64,000 bases of DNA from Promicromonospora sukumoe 327MFSha3.1. Its GTDB lineage: Bacteria > Actinomycetota > Actinomycetes > Actinomycetales > Cellulomonadaceae. This document shows positions 25,301 through 33,709 of this stretch, piece by piece. Each line of letters opens with the position of its first letter. Within the stretch, counting starts at the first letter, position 1. The stretch is taken from NCBI RefSeq assembly GCF_000385135.1, contig NZ_ARQM01000010.1, forward strand, positions 2,108,001 through 2,172,000, in the 5' to 3' direction. The notes under the pieces were generated by a model that was not told the origin of the DNA, searched no databases, and saw only the letters and a list, made by a program, of their open reading frames with translations. Made by a program: the position numbers and the translations under genes.

Positions 25301-26056
25301 TCACGCCTCCGCGGCGCCGTCCAGGATCGCGACGAACGCGTCCACGTCCCACGCGGCCCGGCCGACGAACAGGCCGCTCACGTGGTCCACGGCCAGCAGC
25401 TCGTGCATGTTCGCCCGGTCCACCGAGCCGCCGTACAGGACTCCCTGGATCCGCGAGCCCAGCTCGGCGGCGAGCGCCGCGACGACGCCGGCCACGTCGT
25501 CGGGCCGTGCTGGTGTGCCGTGCTCCCCGATCGCCCAGACGGGTTCGTACGCCACGAGCACGCTGCTCGCGTCGTCGAGACCCGCGAGCGCCGAGCGAGC
25601 CTGTCCGAGCACGTGCTCCACCGACCCGCCCGCCGCCCGCACGGACGCGGGCTCGCCCACGCAGAGCAGCGGGACCAGGCCGTGCCGCAGCACGGCCCGG
25701 ACCTTGCGGTGCACGACGTCGTCGGTGTCGCCGAAGTGCTCGCGCCGTTCCGAGTGCCCGATCTCGACGAGGCGCGCGCCGGCGTCGGCGACCTGGGGTA
25801 CCGAGACCTCGCCGGTCCAGGCCCCACTGTCGGCCCAGTGCGCGTTCTGCGCGCCGAGCAGCACCCCGGCCGACAGCGGCAGGGCGTCGCGGACCGTGGT
25901 GAGCGCCGTCGCGGGCGGGATCAGGAAGGGCTGGAGGCCCGTCCACCGCCCGGGGCGTGCGGCGTCGGTGAGCGCCGTGGCGTACCGGCGGGCTTCGGCC
26001 AGCGACTTGGTCATCTTCCAGCTCGTGCCGATCCAGCGGGTGCCGGGCGGGGGCAT
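25301..26056 (-). CDS. Triosephosphate-isomerase paralogue (L-erythrulose-1-phosphate isomerase-like)
   Basis: A 251-residue TIM barrel with intact catalytic residues: Lys14 in GTSWKMT, His101 in EIGHSERRE, Glu171 in VAYEPVWAIG, and the phosphate-loop GGSVD near the end. It would pass as glycolytic TpiA, but GTSWKMTKS replaces the canonical GNWKMN, as in the EryH/LerI paralogues that convert L-erythrulose 1-phosphate to D-erythrulose 4-phosphate, and it sits inside a sugar-catabolic operon away from gap/pgk. I therefore infer a four-carbon substrate. It precedes the xylose-isomerase-like gene by 54 bp. Confidence 0.85.
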   Translation of the reverse strand: MPPPGTRWIGTSWKMTKSLAEARRYATALTDAARPGRWTGLQPFLIPPATALTTVRDALPLSAGVLLGAQNAHWADSGAWTGEVSVPQVADAGARLVEIGHSERREHFGDTDDVVHRKVRAVLRHGLVPLLCVGEPASVRAAGGSVEHVLGQARSALAGLDDASSVLVAYEPVWAIGEHGTPARPDDVAGVVAALAAELGSRIQGVLYGGSVDRANMHELLAVDHVSGLFVGRAAWDVDAFVAILDGAAEA

Positions 26057-26104
26057 GGCGTCTCTCCTTTCCGTGAGGTGGCGTGCGGGCAGCCGTGGGC
26101 GCGG

Positions 26105-26872
26105 TCAATGCATGTGCAGCCCGCCGTCGACGTTGAGGGTCTGGCCGGTGATGTAGCCGGACTCCGGGCCCACCAGGAAGCTGATGGCCGCGGCGATGTC
26201 GTCCGTGGTGCCGACCCGGTCCACGACGAGGTCGGTCACGAGCTCGGCCTTGCGTTCCTCGCTGAGGGTGCCGCCCATGATGTCGGTGTCGATCGGTCCG
26301 GGGGCGATCGCGTTGGCGGTGATCCCGTGCTCGCCGAGCTCGCGCGCCAGGGAGCGGGCGAGGCCGATGACGCCGGCCTTCGCCACGGAGTACGGCGTGC
26401 GGCTGTAGGTCCCGCCGCCGCGCTGGGCCGACACGGACGACAGGCACACGACGCGCCCTACGCCGGCCTGGACCATCGCGGGCACGACCGCCTGGGTGAC
26501 GTGGTGCACGCCGTGCAGGTTGATGCGCAGCACGCGCTCCCACTCGGCGTCGTCGAGCTCGAGGTACGGCGTCGGGGAGCTGACGCCGGCGACGTTCGCG
26601 AGCGCGACGACCGGCGGCAGCGCGGCAGTCAGCTCCGCGATGGCCACGCGGACGGCGTCGGCGTCGCCGACGTCGGCGCCGACCCCCGCGGCCCGGACGC
26701 CGTAGGTCCTGGTCAGCTCCTCGGCGAGGTCCTTGACCGCCGCGCCGTCGATGTCGAGCACCCCGACGGACCAGCCGTCCCGGGCCAGCCGGTGGGCCGC
26801 GGCGCGGCCGATGCCCCGCAGGGAGGCCGCGCCCGTGACGATCGCCGTTCGCTCGGCGGGAAATGCGTGCAT
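26105..26872 (-). CDS. SDR-family dehydrogenase (polyol/sugar dehydrogenase-like)
   Basis: A 255-residue classical short-chain dehydrogenase. Seen: cofactor loop TGAASLRGIG (residues 13-22), an acidic LDIDG after strand 2 (NAD preference), NVAG at 93-96, catalytic Ser about 148, Tyr161 and Lys165 in YSVAK. Within this operon it most plausibly oxidises an alditol to a ketose or reduces a ketose. It lies between the binding-protein gene (56-bp gap) and the TIM paralogue (48-bp gap). Reaction direction is inferred from context only. Confidence 0.88.
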   Translation of the reverse strand: MHAFPAERTAIVTGAASLRGIGRAAAHRLARDGWSVGVLDIDGAAVKDLAEELTRTYGVRAAGVGADVGDADAVRVAIAELTAALPPVVALANVAGVSSPTPYLELDDAEWERVLRINLHGVHHVTQAVVPAMVQAGVGRVVCLSSVSAQRGGGTYSRTPYSVAKAGVIGLARSLARELGEHGITANAIAPGPIDTDIMGGTLSEERKAELVTDLVVDRVGTTDDIAAAISFLVGPESGYITGQTLNVDGGLHMH

Positions 26873-26928
26873 CGTGTGCTCTCCTGTCAGTCGGTGTAGC
26901 TCGGTGGCATGCGGTGCCGGCAGGCCGC

Positions 26929-28356
26929 TCAGTAGGCGTAGTCGACGCCGCGCTGCCAGTCGGTGAACGCCCAGTCGTCCCGCGACACCTTCGCCCCCGC
27001 GCCGGCGGCCTTGTCGATCGCCTGGTCGAGGTTCTGGTTGGCGGTGTCGCTGAGCTTGACGAGCTCGCCCCGCAGGTCGGTGACGTCGCCGCCCAGGTAG
27101 CCCTGGATGATGTCCCCGAGGTGGGGCGCGGCCGGCATCATGAAGGCGAGGGCCTCGTTCGCGGCGGGGTTGCGCACCTGGGGCTGCGGGGCGCGGAAGA
27201 CCCGCTTCTTGTAGTCCTCGACCAGCCAGGCGTACGGCTCGATGACGTCGGCGTCGGCCACGACGTCGAGGTTGAGCGGGGGCTGGTCCATCGCCTCGGC
27301 GAGGACCGCCTGGTAGTCGTCCTGGGTGAACGACTCGAGAAGCAGGTTCACCTCGTCGGGGTGCTTCGTGTTCCCGGCGACGAACCACACGGGCGCCGGT
27401 GCGCCGCGGGTGATGACGAGGTCCTCGCCCTCGGGGGTGAGCTGGCCCGACGTCGCCATCTTGGGCAGGTGCGCCTCGTTGAGCGCCCGCACCCCGCCGG
27501 GCGCCCAGGGCCCGTCGACGGCGAAGCCGACGCTGCCCGCCGCCCAGCGGCCGCGCGCGTCGGGCACCTGGAAGGAGTTGGTGCCGGGCAGCAGCCAGCC
27601 GTTGTCCGAGATCTCCTTGAGCAGCTCGATGACGTTCACGTACGCGTCGTCCTCGTAGGCGTACTCGCCGGTGTCGTACCGCAGCCCCTGCCAGCCGGGG
27701 AATCCCCCGGACTGCGCCAGGTCGTCGGCCTGGTCGCGCATGCGCTCGCTCGCCCCGAGGGCCAGGGTCAGGGGCGCGAAGCGGCCGTCGTCGGCGATGG
27801 CCTTCAGGGCCGTGCGGAACTCGTCGTAGCTGCGCGGCGGCTCGAAGCCGACGGACTCGGCGATCTCGGAGTTGTACCAGGTGCAGGCCCAGTACTGGCG
27901 GTCGGACATGACCGGCAGGCCGTACACCACGCCGTCGAGCATGCTGATGCCCTCGACGAGGGTGCCCTCGGGCAGGCGCGCCAGCGCCTCGTCGGACAGC
28001 TCGATCGGGCTGACCCAGCCGGAGTCGACCAGGGCGGGCAGCGGCAGGCCGACGATGTTGGAGTAGACGTCCGGGAGCTGCTTGGACTGGTTGGCGAGCT
28101 GGAGCGCCTCGACCGCCCGGCCCGGCTCGTTGTAGGTGTACTCGACGGGCAGGCCGAGCTTCTTGGCCTGCTCGGCCGCCCAGATCTTGTGCTGGTCCTG
28201 CAGGCCGCCGAAGTGGTCCCACCAGCGGATGCCCGCACCCGCCCCGGGGGCGGTGCCGCTGCCGCCGCACGCGGCGAGCAGCCCCGCGAGCGCACCCACC
28301 CCGACTCCGCCGACGAAGGTGCGACGCGATATCTCAAGCCTCGATAGATCGAGCAT
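26929..28356 (-). CDS. ABC sugar-binding lipoprotein (family 1 extracellular solute-binding), Tat signal
   Basis: A 475-residue binding protein. Seen: Tat motif SRRTFVGG, hydrophobic stretch and lipobox GLLAACGG (Cys about residue 30), then the MalE-like fold with IRWWDHFGG, a central VGFAVDGPWAPGG and the late AFMMPAAPHLGDIIQGYLGGD. It captures the operon's substrate outside the membrane for the two permeases. Tat export of a sugar-binding lipoprotein implies folding before export. AGGAGA stands before the ATG. No ATPase gene is in the operon; a shared MsiK-type ATPase elsewhere is usual in actinobacteria. Confidence 0.9.
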   Translation of the reverse strand: MLDLSRLEISRRTFVGGVGVGALAGLLAACGGSGTAPGAGAGIRWWDHFGGLQDQHKIWAAEQAKKLGLPVEYTYNEPGRAVEALQLANQSKQLPDVYSNIVGLPLPALVDSGWVSPIELSDEALARLPEGTLVEGISMLDGVVYGLPVMSDRQYWACTWYNSEIAESVGFEPPRSYDEFRTALKAIADDGRFAPLTLALGASERMRDQADDLAQSGGFPGWQGLRYDTGEYAYEDDAYVNVIELLKEISDNGWLLPGTNSFQVPDARGRWAAGSVGFAVDGPWAPGGVRALNEAHLPKMATSGQLTPEGEDLVITRGAPAPVWFVAGNTKHPDEVNLLLESFTQDDYQAVLAEAMDQPPLNLDVVADADVIEPYAWLVEDYKKRVFRAPQPQVRNPAANEALAFMMPAAPHLGDIIQGYLGGDVTDLRGELVKLSDTANQNLDQAIDKAAGAGAKVSRDDWAFTDWQRGVDYAY

Positions 28357-28396
28357 GCCAGTCTCCTCTTTGAGAACGACGATCGGGTGGGGTGGC

Positions 28397-29248
28397 CTAC
28401 GCCTTGACGGCGCCGGCGATGCCTTCGACGAAGTACTTCTGCATGAAGACGAACAGGACGACGACGGGCAGGATCGAGATCACGCCGGCGGCGGCCATGG
28501 CTGCCCAGTCGGTCGAGTTCTCGCCCACGAACGCCTGCATGCCGACGCTGACCGTGCGCAGGTCGGGGTTGGTGGACGAGAAGACCAGGGGCAGGAAGAA
28601 GGCGTTCCAGGTGGCCAGGAACGTCAGGATCCCGACGGTGGCGGTGACGGGCATCGACAGCGGGAGCATGATCCGCAGGAACACCCGGAGGAACCCCGCG
28701 CCGTCGACGATCGCGGCCTCCTCGAGGTCGGCGGGCATCCGGCGGAAGTACCCGGCGTAGATGAGGATCGCCGCGACGTTGGACGCCCCGCCGAGGGCGA
28801 GGATCATGCCGGCCAGGGAGTTGAGCAGCCCGAGCTCGAGGGACACCTTGACGATCGGGATGATCGTGTAACCGGTGGGCACGAACAGGGTCGCGACGAA
28901 GATCCCGATGATCAGGCGCGAGCCGGGGAACCGGTAGCGCCCGATGACGTACCCCGCCAGCGCGCACCGCACGATGACGATCGCCGTGGTCACGACGGTG
29001 ACGATCACGGTGTTGAGCAGGTAGTGCCCGAACCCGCCCTCGGTCCACGCCCGGCCGTAGTTCTCCCACGCGAACGTCTCGGGGATCAGGCCGAGGCCGC
29101 CCGCGAAGATCTCGCCGGAGCTCTTCAGCGACGCGGACACCATCCAGAGGAACGGGAAGACCCAGAGGAACGCGACCGCGGCCAGCACGAGGGCGACGAG
29201 CCACCAGCCGCGGCGGCGCGGACGGTGGGATGTGGCGAGGGTGCTCAT
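28397..29248 (-). CDS. ABC sugar permease, MalG-like
   Basis: A 283-residue inner-membrane permease with six predicted helices and the ATPase-docking EAA loop EEAAIVDGAGFLRVFLRIMLPLS. The end, YFVEGIAGAVKA, is the classic C-terminus of carbohydrate-family MalG-type permeases. It overlaps the partner permease by four bases and is followed after 40 bp by the binding-protein gene. Substrate is set by the binding protein. Confidence 0.92.
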   Translation of the reverse strand: MSTLATSHRPRRRGWWLVALVLAAVAFLWVFPFLWMVSASLKSSGEIFAGGLGLIPETFAWENYGRAWTEGGFGHYLLNTVIVTVVTTAIVIVRCALAGYVIGRYRFPGSRLIIGIFVATLFVPTGYTIIPIVKVSLELGLLNSLAGMILALGGASNVAAILIYAGYFRRMPADLEEAAIVDGAGFLRVFLRIMLPLSMPVTATVGILTFLATWNAFFLPLVFSSTNPDLRTVSVGMQAFVGENSTDWAAMAAAGVISILPVVVLFVFMQKYFVEGIAGAVKA

Positions 29249-30168
29249 GCTCGTCCCTTCTCGGTGCCCTGCGACCGGAGCCGCTGCGAGGTGAGCGTCG
29301 CCCAGGCCTGCAGGGCGACGACGACGAGCACGAGCACGCCGAACAGCACCGCGGCCGCCGAGGCGAAACCGAGCTGCGGGATCGAGGCCGCGAACGCCCA
29401 CCGGTAGATGTAGATCTCGATGATCTCGGTGCTGTAGAACGGGCCGCCGGCCGTCATCGTCTGCATGAGGTCGAAGGCGTGGAAGCAGTCCTCGATGGTC
29501 AGCACCGTGATGATCAGCAGGAACGGCAGCAGCATCGGCAGGGTGATGTGGCGGAAGATCCGCGCGCCGCCGGCGCCGTCGACCCGGGCGGCGTCGTAGA
29601 CGTCCTGCGGGATCGTCTGGAGCGCGGCCAGCCAGTAGATCATCGTGATGCCGAAGAACTTCCACACGTACACCAGCGCGGTGGTGACCAGCGCCGTGGC
29701 GGAATCGCCGAGCAGGTCGACGGGCGGCAGGCCGAACAGCCCGACCACGGCCGCGACGGGTCCCGCGCCCGGGTCGAGGATGAACCGCATGACGACGCCG
29801 ATGATCGCCGTCGTGGTCACGACCGGCAGGAAGTAGACGGTGCGGAAGAACCTGGCGAACGGCAGCCGCGGGGAGTTCAGCAGGATCGCCAGGAAGAAGG
29901 CCCCGAAGATACGTAGGGGCGCGACGACCAGCATGAACAGCAGGGTGATGCGGACCGACGACCAGAACAGCGGGTCGGCCAGCACCGCCTCGTAGTTGCT
30001 GACGCCCACGAACCGCTGCTCGGCGCTGAAGCCGTTCCACTCGACGAACGAGTACCAGTAGCTCGCGACGATCGGGTAGATCGTGTAGACGCCGTACAGG
30101 ACGAACGTCGGCATCAGGAACGCGTAGATCCAGAGGTTGCGGCGTCGTGGCCGCGTCTGACTCGCCAT
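29245..30168 (-). CDS. ABC sugar permease, MalF/UgpA-like
   Basis: A 307-residue permease with six helices, the EAA loop QDVYDAARVDGAGGARIFRH, and the family-typical ending region GGPFYSTEIIEIYIYRWAF. It pairs with the MalG-like permease as a heterodimer. ATG at 30168 is chosen; the open frame further upstream has no ribosome site. It follows the aldo/keto reductase by 49 bp on the same transcript. Confidence 0.92.
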   Translation of the reverse strand: MASQTRPRRRNLWIYAFLMPTFVLYGVYTIYPIVASYWYSFVEWNGFSAEQRFVGVSNYEAVLADPLFWSSVRITLLFMLVVAPLRIFGAFFLAILLNSPRLPFARFFRTVYFLPVVTTTAIIGVVMRFILDPGAGPVAAVVGLFGLPPVDLLGDSATALVTTALVYVWKFFGITMIYWLAALQTIPQDVYDAARVDGAGGARIFRHITLPMLLPFLLIITVLTIEDCFHAFDLMQTMTAGGPFYSTEIIEIYIYRWAFAASIPQLGFASAAAVLFGVLVLVVVALQAWATLTSQRLRSQGTEKGRA

Positions 30169-30217
30169 CGAGCACTCCGTCGTGTCGGGGTCGTGTCGGG
30201 TGGTGGAACGGGTTCGG

Positions 30218-31063
30218 TCAGCGGATCTGGCTGATCGAGAAGGTCCGCGGGTCCCCGCCGATGCGCTGGCCGGTGTCCAGCGCGTCGACGGCGGCCACGT
30301 GCTCCGCGGTGAGGGCGACACCCTCGAGCGACGCGTTGGTCCGCATGCGGGCCGCCGACACCGACTTCGGGATCACGACGTGCCCCTTGTCGAGGTGCCA
30401 GCGCAGGATCACCTGCGCGGGCGTCACGCCGAGCTCGTCGGCGATAGCGGTGACGCTCGGGTGGCCCAGGTCGGCCCCCTGGCCCAGCGGCGAGTACGCC
30501 TCGACGGCGATCCCGTGGGCCCGGCACGCGGCCGCGACGTCGGCCTGCTGGAACGTGGGGTGCAGCTCGATCTGGTTGATCGCGGGCATCTCGTCCGCGA
30601 ACCCGGCCAGCTCGTCGAGGTGCTCCACGAGAAAGTTGGACACGCCCACCGCCGCGACCCGGCGCTCGGCCCGCAGCCGCTCCAGCGCGCGCCAGCTGTC
30701 CTGCCACAGCCCGGCCGACGGGTTGGGCCAGTGGATGAGGTAGAGGTCCAGGGCGTCCAGGCCCAGCCGCTCGCACGTGTCGTCGTACGCGCGCAGCGTG
30801 CTTTCCAGGCCCTGGTCGCCGTTGCGGAGCTTGGAGGTGACGAACAGCTCCTCGCGGGGCAGGCCCGAGGCGCGGAGCGCGGCGCCCACGCCCCGCTCGT
30901 TCACGTAGGCCGCCGCCGTGTCGATGTGCCGGTAGCCCACCTCGAGCGCCTGCTCCACCACGGCCTGCGCCTCGTCGGCCGGCACCTGGAAGACGCCGAG
31001 GCCCACCTGCGGGACGGCGACGCCGTCCCGCAGGCTGACCGTGCGGGCGAAGGACTCGCTCAT
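30218..31063 (-). CDS. Aldo/keto reductase (2,5-didehydrogluconate-reductase/AKR5-like)
   Basis: A 281-residue NADPH-type reductase with the full catalytic tetrad: Asp48 and Tyr53 (HIDTAAAYVNE), Lys78 (VTSKLRN) and His111 (YLIHWPNP), plus the cofactor-binding IPKSVSAARM. Such enzymes reduce aldehydes and aldoses to alcohols. Its ATGA overlap with the GH39 gene places it straight after glycoside cleavage: reduction of a released aldose to an alditol, to be re-oxidised by the operon's SDR to a ketose, is a coherent inferred route. Confidence 0.9.
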   Translation of the reverse strand: MSESFARTVSLRDGVAVPQVGLGVFQVPADEAQAVVEQALEVGYRHIDTAAAYVNERGVGAALRASGLPREELFVTSKLRNGDQGLESTLRAYDDTCERLGLDALDLYLIHWPNPSAGLWQDSWRALERLRAERRVAAVGVSNFLVEHLDELAGFADEMPAINQIELHPTFQQADVAAACRAHGIAVEAYSPLGQGADLGHPSVTAIADELGVTPAQVILRWHLDKGHVVIPKSVSAARMRTNASLEGVALTAEHVAAVDALDTGQRIGGDPRTFSISQIR

Positions 31064-32790
31064 CGGACCGGCTCCAGCACGAGCAGCGAGACCGCCGGCA
31101 GCGGCAGGCACACGGTCAGCTCCAGGGCCGACGACGTCGCCTCCACGCGCCGCGCGGGCTCCAGCTCCTCGACGCCCTGCCGGGCCTTGACCGCCGCGAG
31201 CTGCTCGTCGGTGGGCACCTGCGGGGAGCCCTGCGCCACCCAGGCCGTGTGCGAGTTGCTGTGGTCGACGTCGATCCGGTGGTGGCTGAGCGTGTACGCG
31301 CCGGCGTCCAGGCCGGTCACGTCGAGTGTGACGGTCGCCTCGTCGTCGTCCCGCTGGTACTGGTCGTCCGTGTGCCGCCACACGAGCACCGCGATGGTGC
31401 CCGACGCCGACCGCGAGGCCAGGGCGTCGACCTCCTCCGGCATGCTCCGGCCCTCGGCCTGGTCGAGGAGCGTGACGGGGTGCGCGGCGTCCGAGACGGC
31501 GTCGATCCGGCGCTCGCCGAGCCTGCCGAGCAGCCGGTAGGCGTTCAGGAGCGGCTTCTCGACGCCGCCCGCCGTGAGGAACGCCCGCGTGCCCTCGAAG
31601 TACCGCTCCCCCTCGAAGTAGAAGCTCCAGGAGGTGGCCTGCTCGACCTGGACGGCCTCGGTCTCGTTGAGGTCGAGGATCTTCTTCATCAGCTTGACCT
31701 GGAACACCGGGTAGTACTCGGTGTTCTGGAACTGGAAGTTGGCGTTGTCGTAGACGCTGTAGTGCGCGGGGACGCCCGCGTCGCACTCGTCCACGATGGC
31801 CGGCAGCCCGTGGTACTCCTCGAACTCCGCGATCACCCGCAGCATCCGGCGGATCTCGAAGAGCATCTTGTGCGCCGAGGGGTTCTGCTGCTCGGGCGCG
31901 GGGCCCCCGGTGGGGCCGTAGACGCGCCACGGCGTGAACGCCGAGCCCTTGGTGTGGAACGACACGAAGTCGAGCGGGTCCTGCTGGTCGCGCGTGTGCT
32001 GGAGGAAGCCGCGCAGGAACTCGTCGCCGGAGCCCGTCACCGCCGGCCCGCCGACCTTGGCGTCCGGCAGCACGCTGCGGACCGCCCGGGCCGTGACCGA
32101 GTAGAGCTCGTAGAACTCCTGCGGCGTGCCGCGCCAGTAGAAGATGTCGGGCTCGTTCCACAGCTCCCAGAGCCAGGTGTTCACCTCATCCTCGCCGTAC
32201 CGCTCCAGGCAGTGCCGCGCGTGGGCGGCGACGAGCTCGCCCCAGCGGCCGTAGTCCTTGGGCGGGTAGGACCAGGCGCCGGCCTCGTAGTTGCTGTAGA
32301 CGGTGGGGCTCGGCACCACCTCGAGCTCGGCCGCGGCGTCGGGCAGCATGTCGCGCGGCGTGAACGCCAGCTCGACCAGCACGTGGTGCCCGGCCTCGAC
32401 GATGGCGTCGTACACCTGGTCGACGATGGTGAAGTCGTAGCTCGGGACGCCGTCCGCGTCCTCGTGGTAGACGTTCCCGTTGCCCCAGTGCGGGATGCCG
32501 AAGCCGGTACCGGAGCAGAACACGTAGTGCGGGCGCACGTGGTAGCCGCGGTCCGTCACCTCACCGAAGCTCTGCAGCAGCCGGCGGCCGGTCGGGGTAT
32601 AGGTCCAGTTGATCTCGTCGTAGCCGATGCTCTCCCAGATCCGGGCCAGCGCTCCCCGGTCCTTCCCGCCGTCGACCCGGACCCGGGCCTGCCGCACGTG
32701 CGGCGCGCTCGGGTCGCTGGGTGCCGAGCGCGGAAATGCCACGTCGACGCCGATACCAGGGTTGATGTTCACGCTCGAGCTCACGTTCAC
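31060..32790 (-). CDS. Glycoside hydrolase family 39 (beta-xylosidase-like), cytoplasmic
   Basis: A 576-residue enzyme without a signal peptide. Seen: TIM barrel beginning IWESIGYDEINWTYT, acid/base Glu213 in LWELWNEPD, nucleophile Glu335 in IVDECDAG, and a C-terminal beta domain (TVTLDVTGLDAGAYTLSHHRID). GH39 enzymes are retaining beta-xylosidases or related glycosidases; the leaving sugar varies widely. First gene of the operon, so it probably acts on a glycoside imported by the ABC system. GTG at 32790 follows GAGAGG. A -35 TTGACA (32878-32883 on the minus strand) overlaps the GntR operator. Confidence 0.87.
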   Translation of the reverse strand: MNVSSSVNINPGIGVDVAFPRSAPSDPSAPHVRQARVRVDGGKDRGALARIWESIGYDEINWTYTPTGRRLLQSFGEVTDRGYHVRPHYVFCSGTGFGIPHWGNGNVYHEDADGVPSYDFTIVDQVYDAIVEAGHHVLVELAFTPRDMLPDAAAELEVVPSPTVYSNYEAGAWSYPPKDYGRWGELVAAHARHCLERYGEDEVNTWLWELWNEPDIFYWRGTPQEFYELYSVTARAVRSVLPDAKVGGPAVTGSGDEFLRGFLQHTRDQQDPLDFVSFHTKGSAFTPWRVYGPTGGPAPEQQNPSAHKMLFEIRRMLRVIAEFEEYHGLPAIVDECDAGVPAHYSVYDNANFQFQNTEYYPVFQVKLMKKILDLNETEAVQVEQATSWSFYFEGERYFEGTRAFLTAGGVEKPLLNAYRLLGRLGERRIDAVSDAAHPVTLLDQAEGRSMPEEVDALASRSASGTIAVLVWRHTDDQYQRDDDEATVTLDVTGLDAGAYTLSHHRIDVDHSNSHTAWVAQGSPQVPTDEQLAAVKARQGVEELEPARRVEATSSALELTVCLPLPAVSLLVLEPVR

Positions 32791-32875
32791 CCACGCCTCT
32801 CAGGTTCCCGGTGGCCGGTGGGCCACGTCGTCCTCGTCGACGACCGGTGACCGACGCTAGGGCGTGCTGCGGTAG

Positions 32876-32894
32876 ATTGTCAACAACTAACAAT
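32876..32894. promoter_or_regulatory. FadR/GntR-type operator and promoter for the GH39 operon
   Basis: ATTGT (32876-32880) and ACAAT (32890-32894) form an inverted repeat, with TTGT-CA-ACAA (32877-32886) nested inside, in the only AT-rich stretch nearby. TTGACA on the minus strand falls within it, and TAGCGT 18 bp further gives a plausible -10. A GntR dimer bound here would block the sugar operon. Confidence 0.5.
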
Positions 32895-32956
32895 TAACCG
32901 ATCGCGCGACGAGCAAGCGATGGAACGATAGAGACGTGACGACAGGAGAGCCCCAG

Positions 32957-33646
32957 ATGAATCCGCTCGGGACGGCACCGCGGCCCACCCTCGCCGACTA
33001 CGTGGTGGGCGTGATCCGAGAACAGATCGCCACCGGGAAGCTCCGCCCGGGCGAGCACCTGCGCGAGTCCGAGCTCGCCTCCGCCCTCGACGTGAGCCGC
33101 GGACCGATCCGCGAGGCGCTCGCCACCCTCGAGGCCGAGGGCCAGGTCGAGATCCGCCGGCACCGCGGCGCGTTCGTCAGCGTCCTGACCCAGAAGGACG
33201 TCGACGAGGTGCACAGCCTGCGCGCCGCCATCGAGGCCCTGGCCGCGGAGCGGGCGGCGACTCGGCTGACGAGCGACCACCTCGCCGAGATGGACCGCAT
33301 CCTGGAGGCCATGCGGGCGAGCTCCGGCTCCATCCAGCCGCAGGAGGCCGTCCGCCTGGACCTGGCCTTCCACGACGTCATCTACGACGCCGCCGACCAC
33401 GCGCGGCTACGCCGGGTGTGGACCTCGCTGCGCAGCCAGGTGGCGTTCTTCCTGCACACGCGCAACGCCAACTTCCCGGACTTCCCCACCGTCGGGTTCG
33501 CGGAGCACCAGGAGCTGCGGACGGTGCTCAGCGAGGGCGATCCCGCCCGGGCCCGGGCGGCCGTCGAGGAGCACATGGCGGGCTCCTACGTGCGGCTGCG
33601 CCAGCTGGAGCTGCCGTCGGACTCGGACGGAGGCGTCGAGGTCTGA
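32957..33646 (+). CDS. GntR/FadR-family regulator of the sugar operon
   Basis: A 229-residue regulator. Seen: GntR winged helix (VVGVIREQIATGKLRPGEHL, SELASALDVSRGPIREALATLEAEG), then an all-helical FCD domain with metal-binding-type residues (LDLAFHDVIYDAADH and a late GFAEHQELRTVL, EEHMAGSY). ATG at 32957 is chosen because GGAGAG lies six bases upstream; an in-frame GTG at 32936 is less likely. Divergent to the GH39 operon with an operator-like repeat in the spacer, it is the obvious local regulator. Its stop codon lies inside the first unit of a 20-bp tandem repeat. Confidence 0.88.
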   Translation: MNPLGTAPRPTLADYVVGVIREQIATGKLRPGEHLRESELASALDVSRGPIREALATLEAEGQVEIRRHRGAFVSVLTQKDVDEVHSLRAAIEALAAERAATRLTSDHLAEMDRILEAMRASSGSIQPQEAVRLDLAFHDVIYDAADHARLRRVWTSLRSQVAFFLHTRNANFPDFPTVGFAEHQELRTVLSEGDPARARAAVEEHMAGSYVRLRQLELPSDSDGGVEV

Positions 33647-33709
33647 GGTGGGGTGTCGACGTCTGAGGTGGGGTGTCGACGTCTGAGGTGGGGTGTCGAC
33701 GTCTGAGGT
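33641..33709. repeat. Exact 20-bp tandem repeat, about 3.5 copies
   Basis: GTCTGAGGTGGGGTGTCGAC is repeated without a mismatch at 33641-33660, 33661-33680 and 33681-33700, with a partial fourth unit to 33709. It fills the whole gap between the GntR stop and the stop of the convergent small gene. Each junction makes overlapping GTCGAC and GACGTC palindromes. Confidence 0.9.

Noticed and set aside
25301-26056. Glycolytic triosephosphate isomerase
   Set aside because: Catalytic residues fit, but its place in a sugar-catabolic operon and the GTSWKMT variant favour the EryH/LerI-like paralogue; a tpiA elsewhere is expected.
33641-33709. CRISPR array
   Set aside because: Units abut directly with no spacers, and no cas gene is present.
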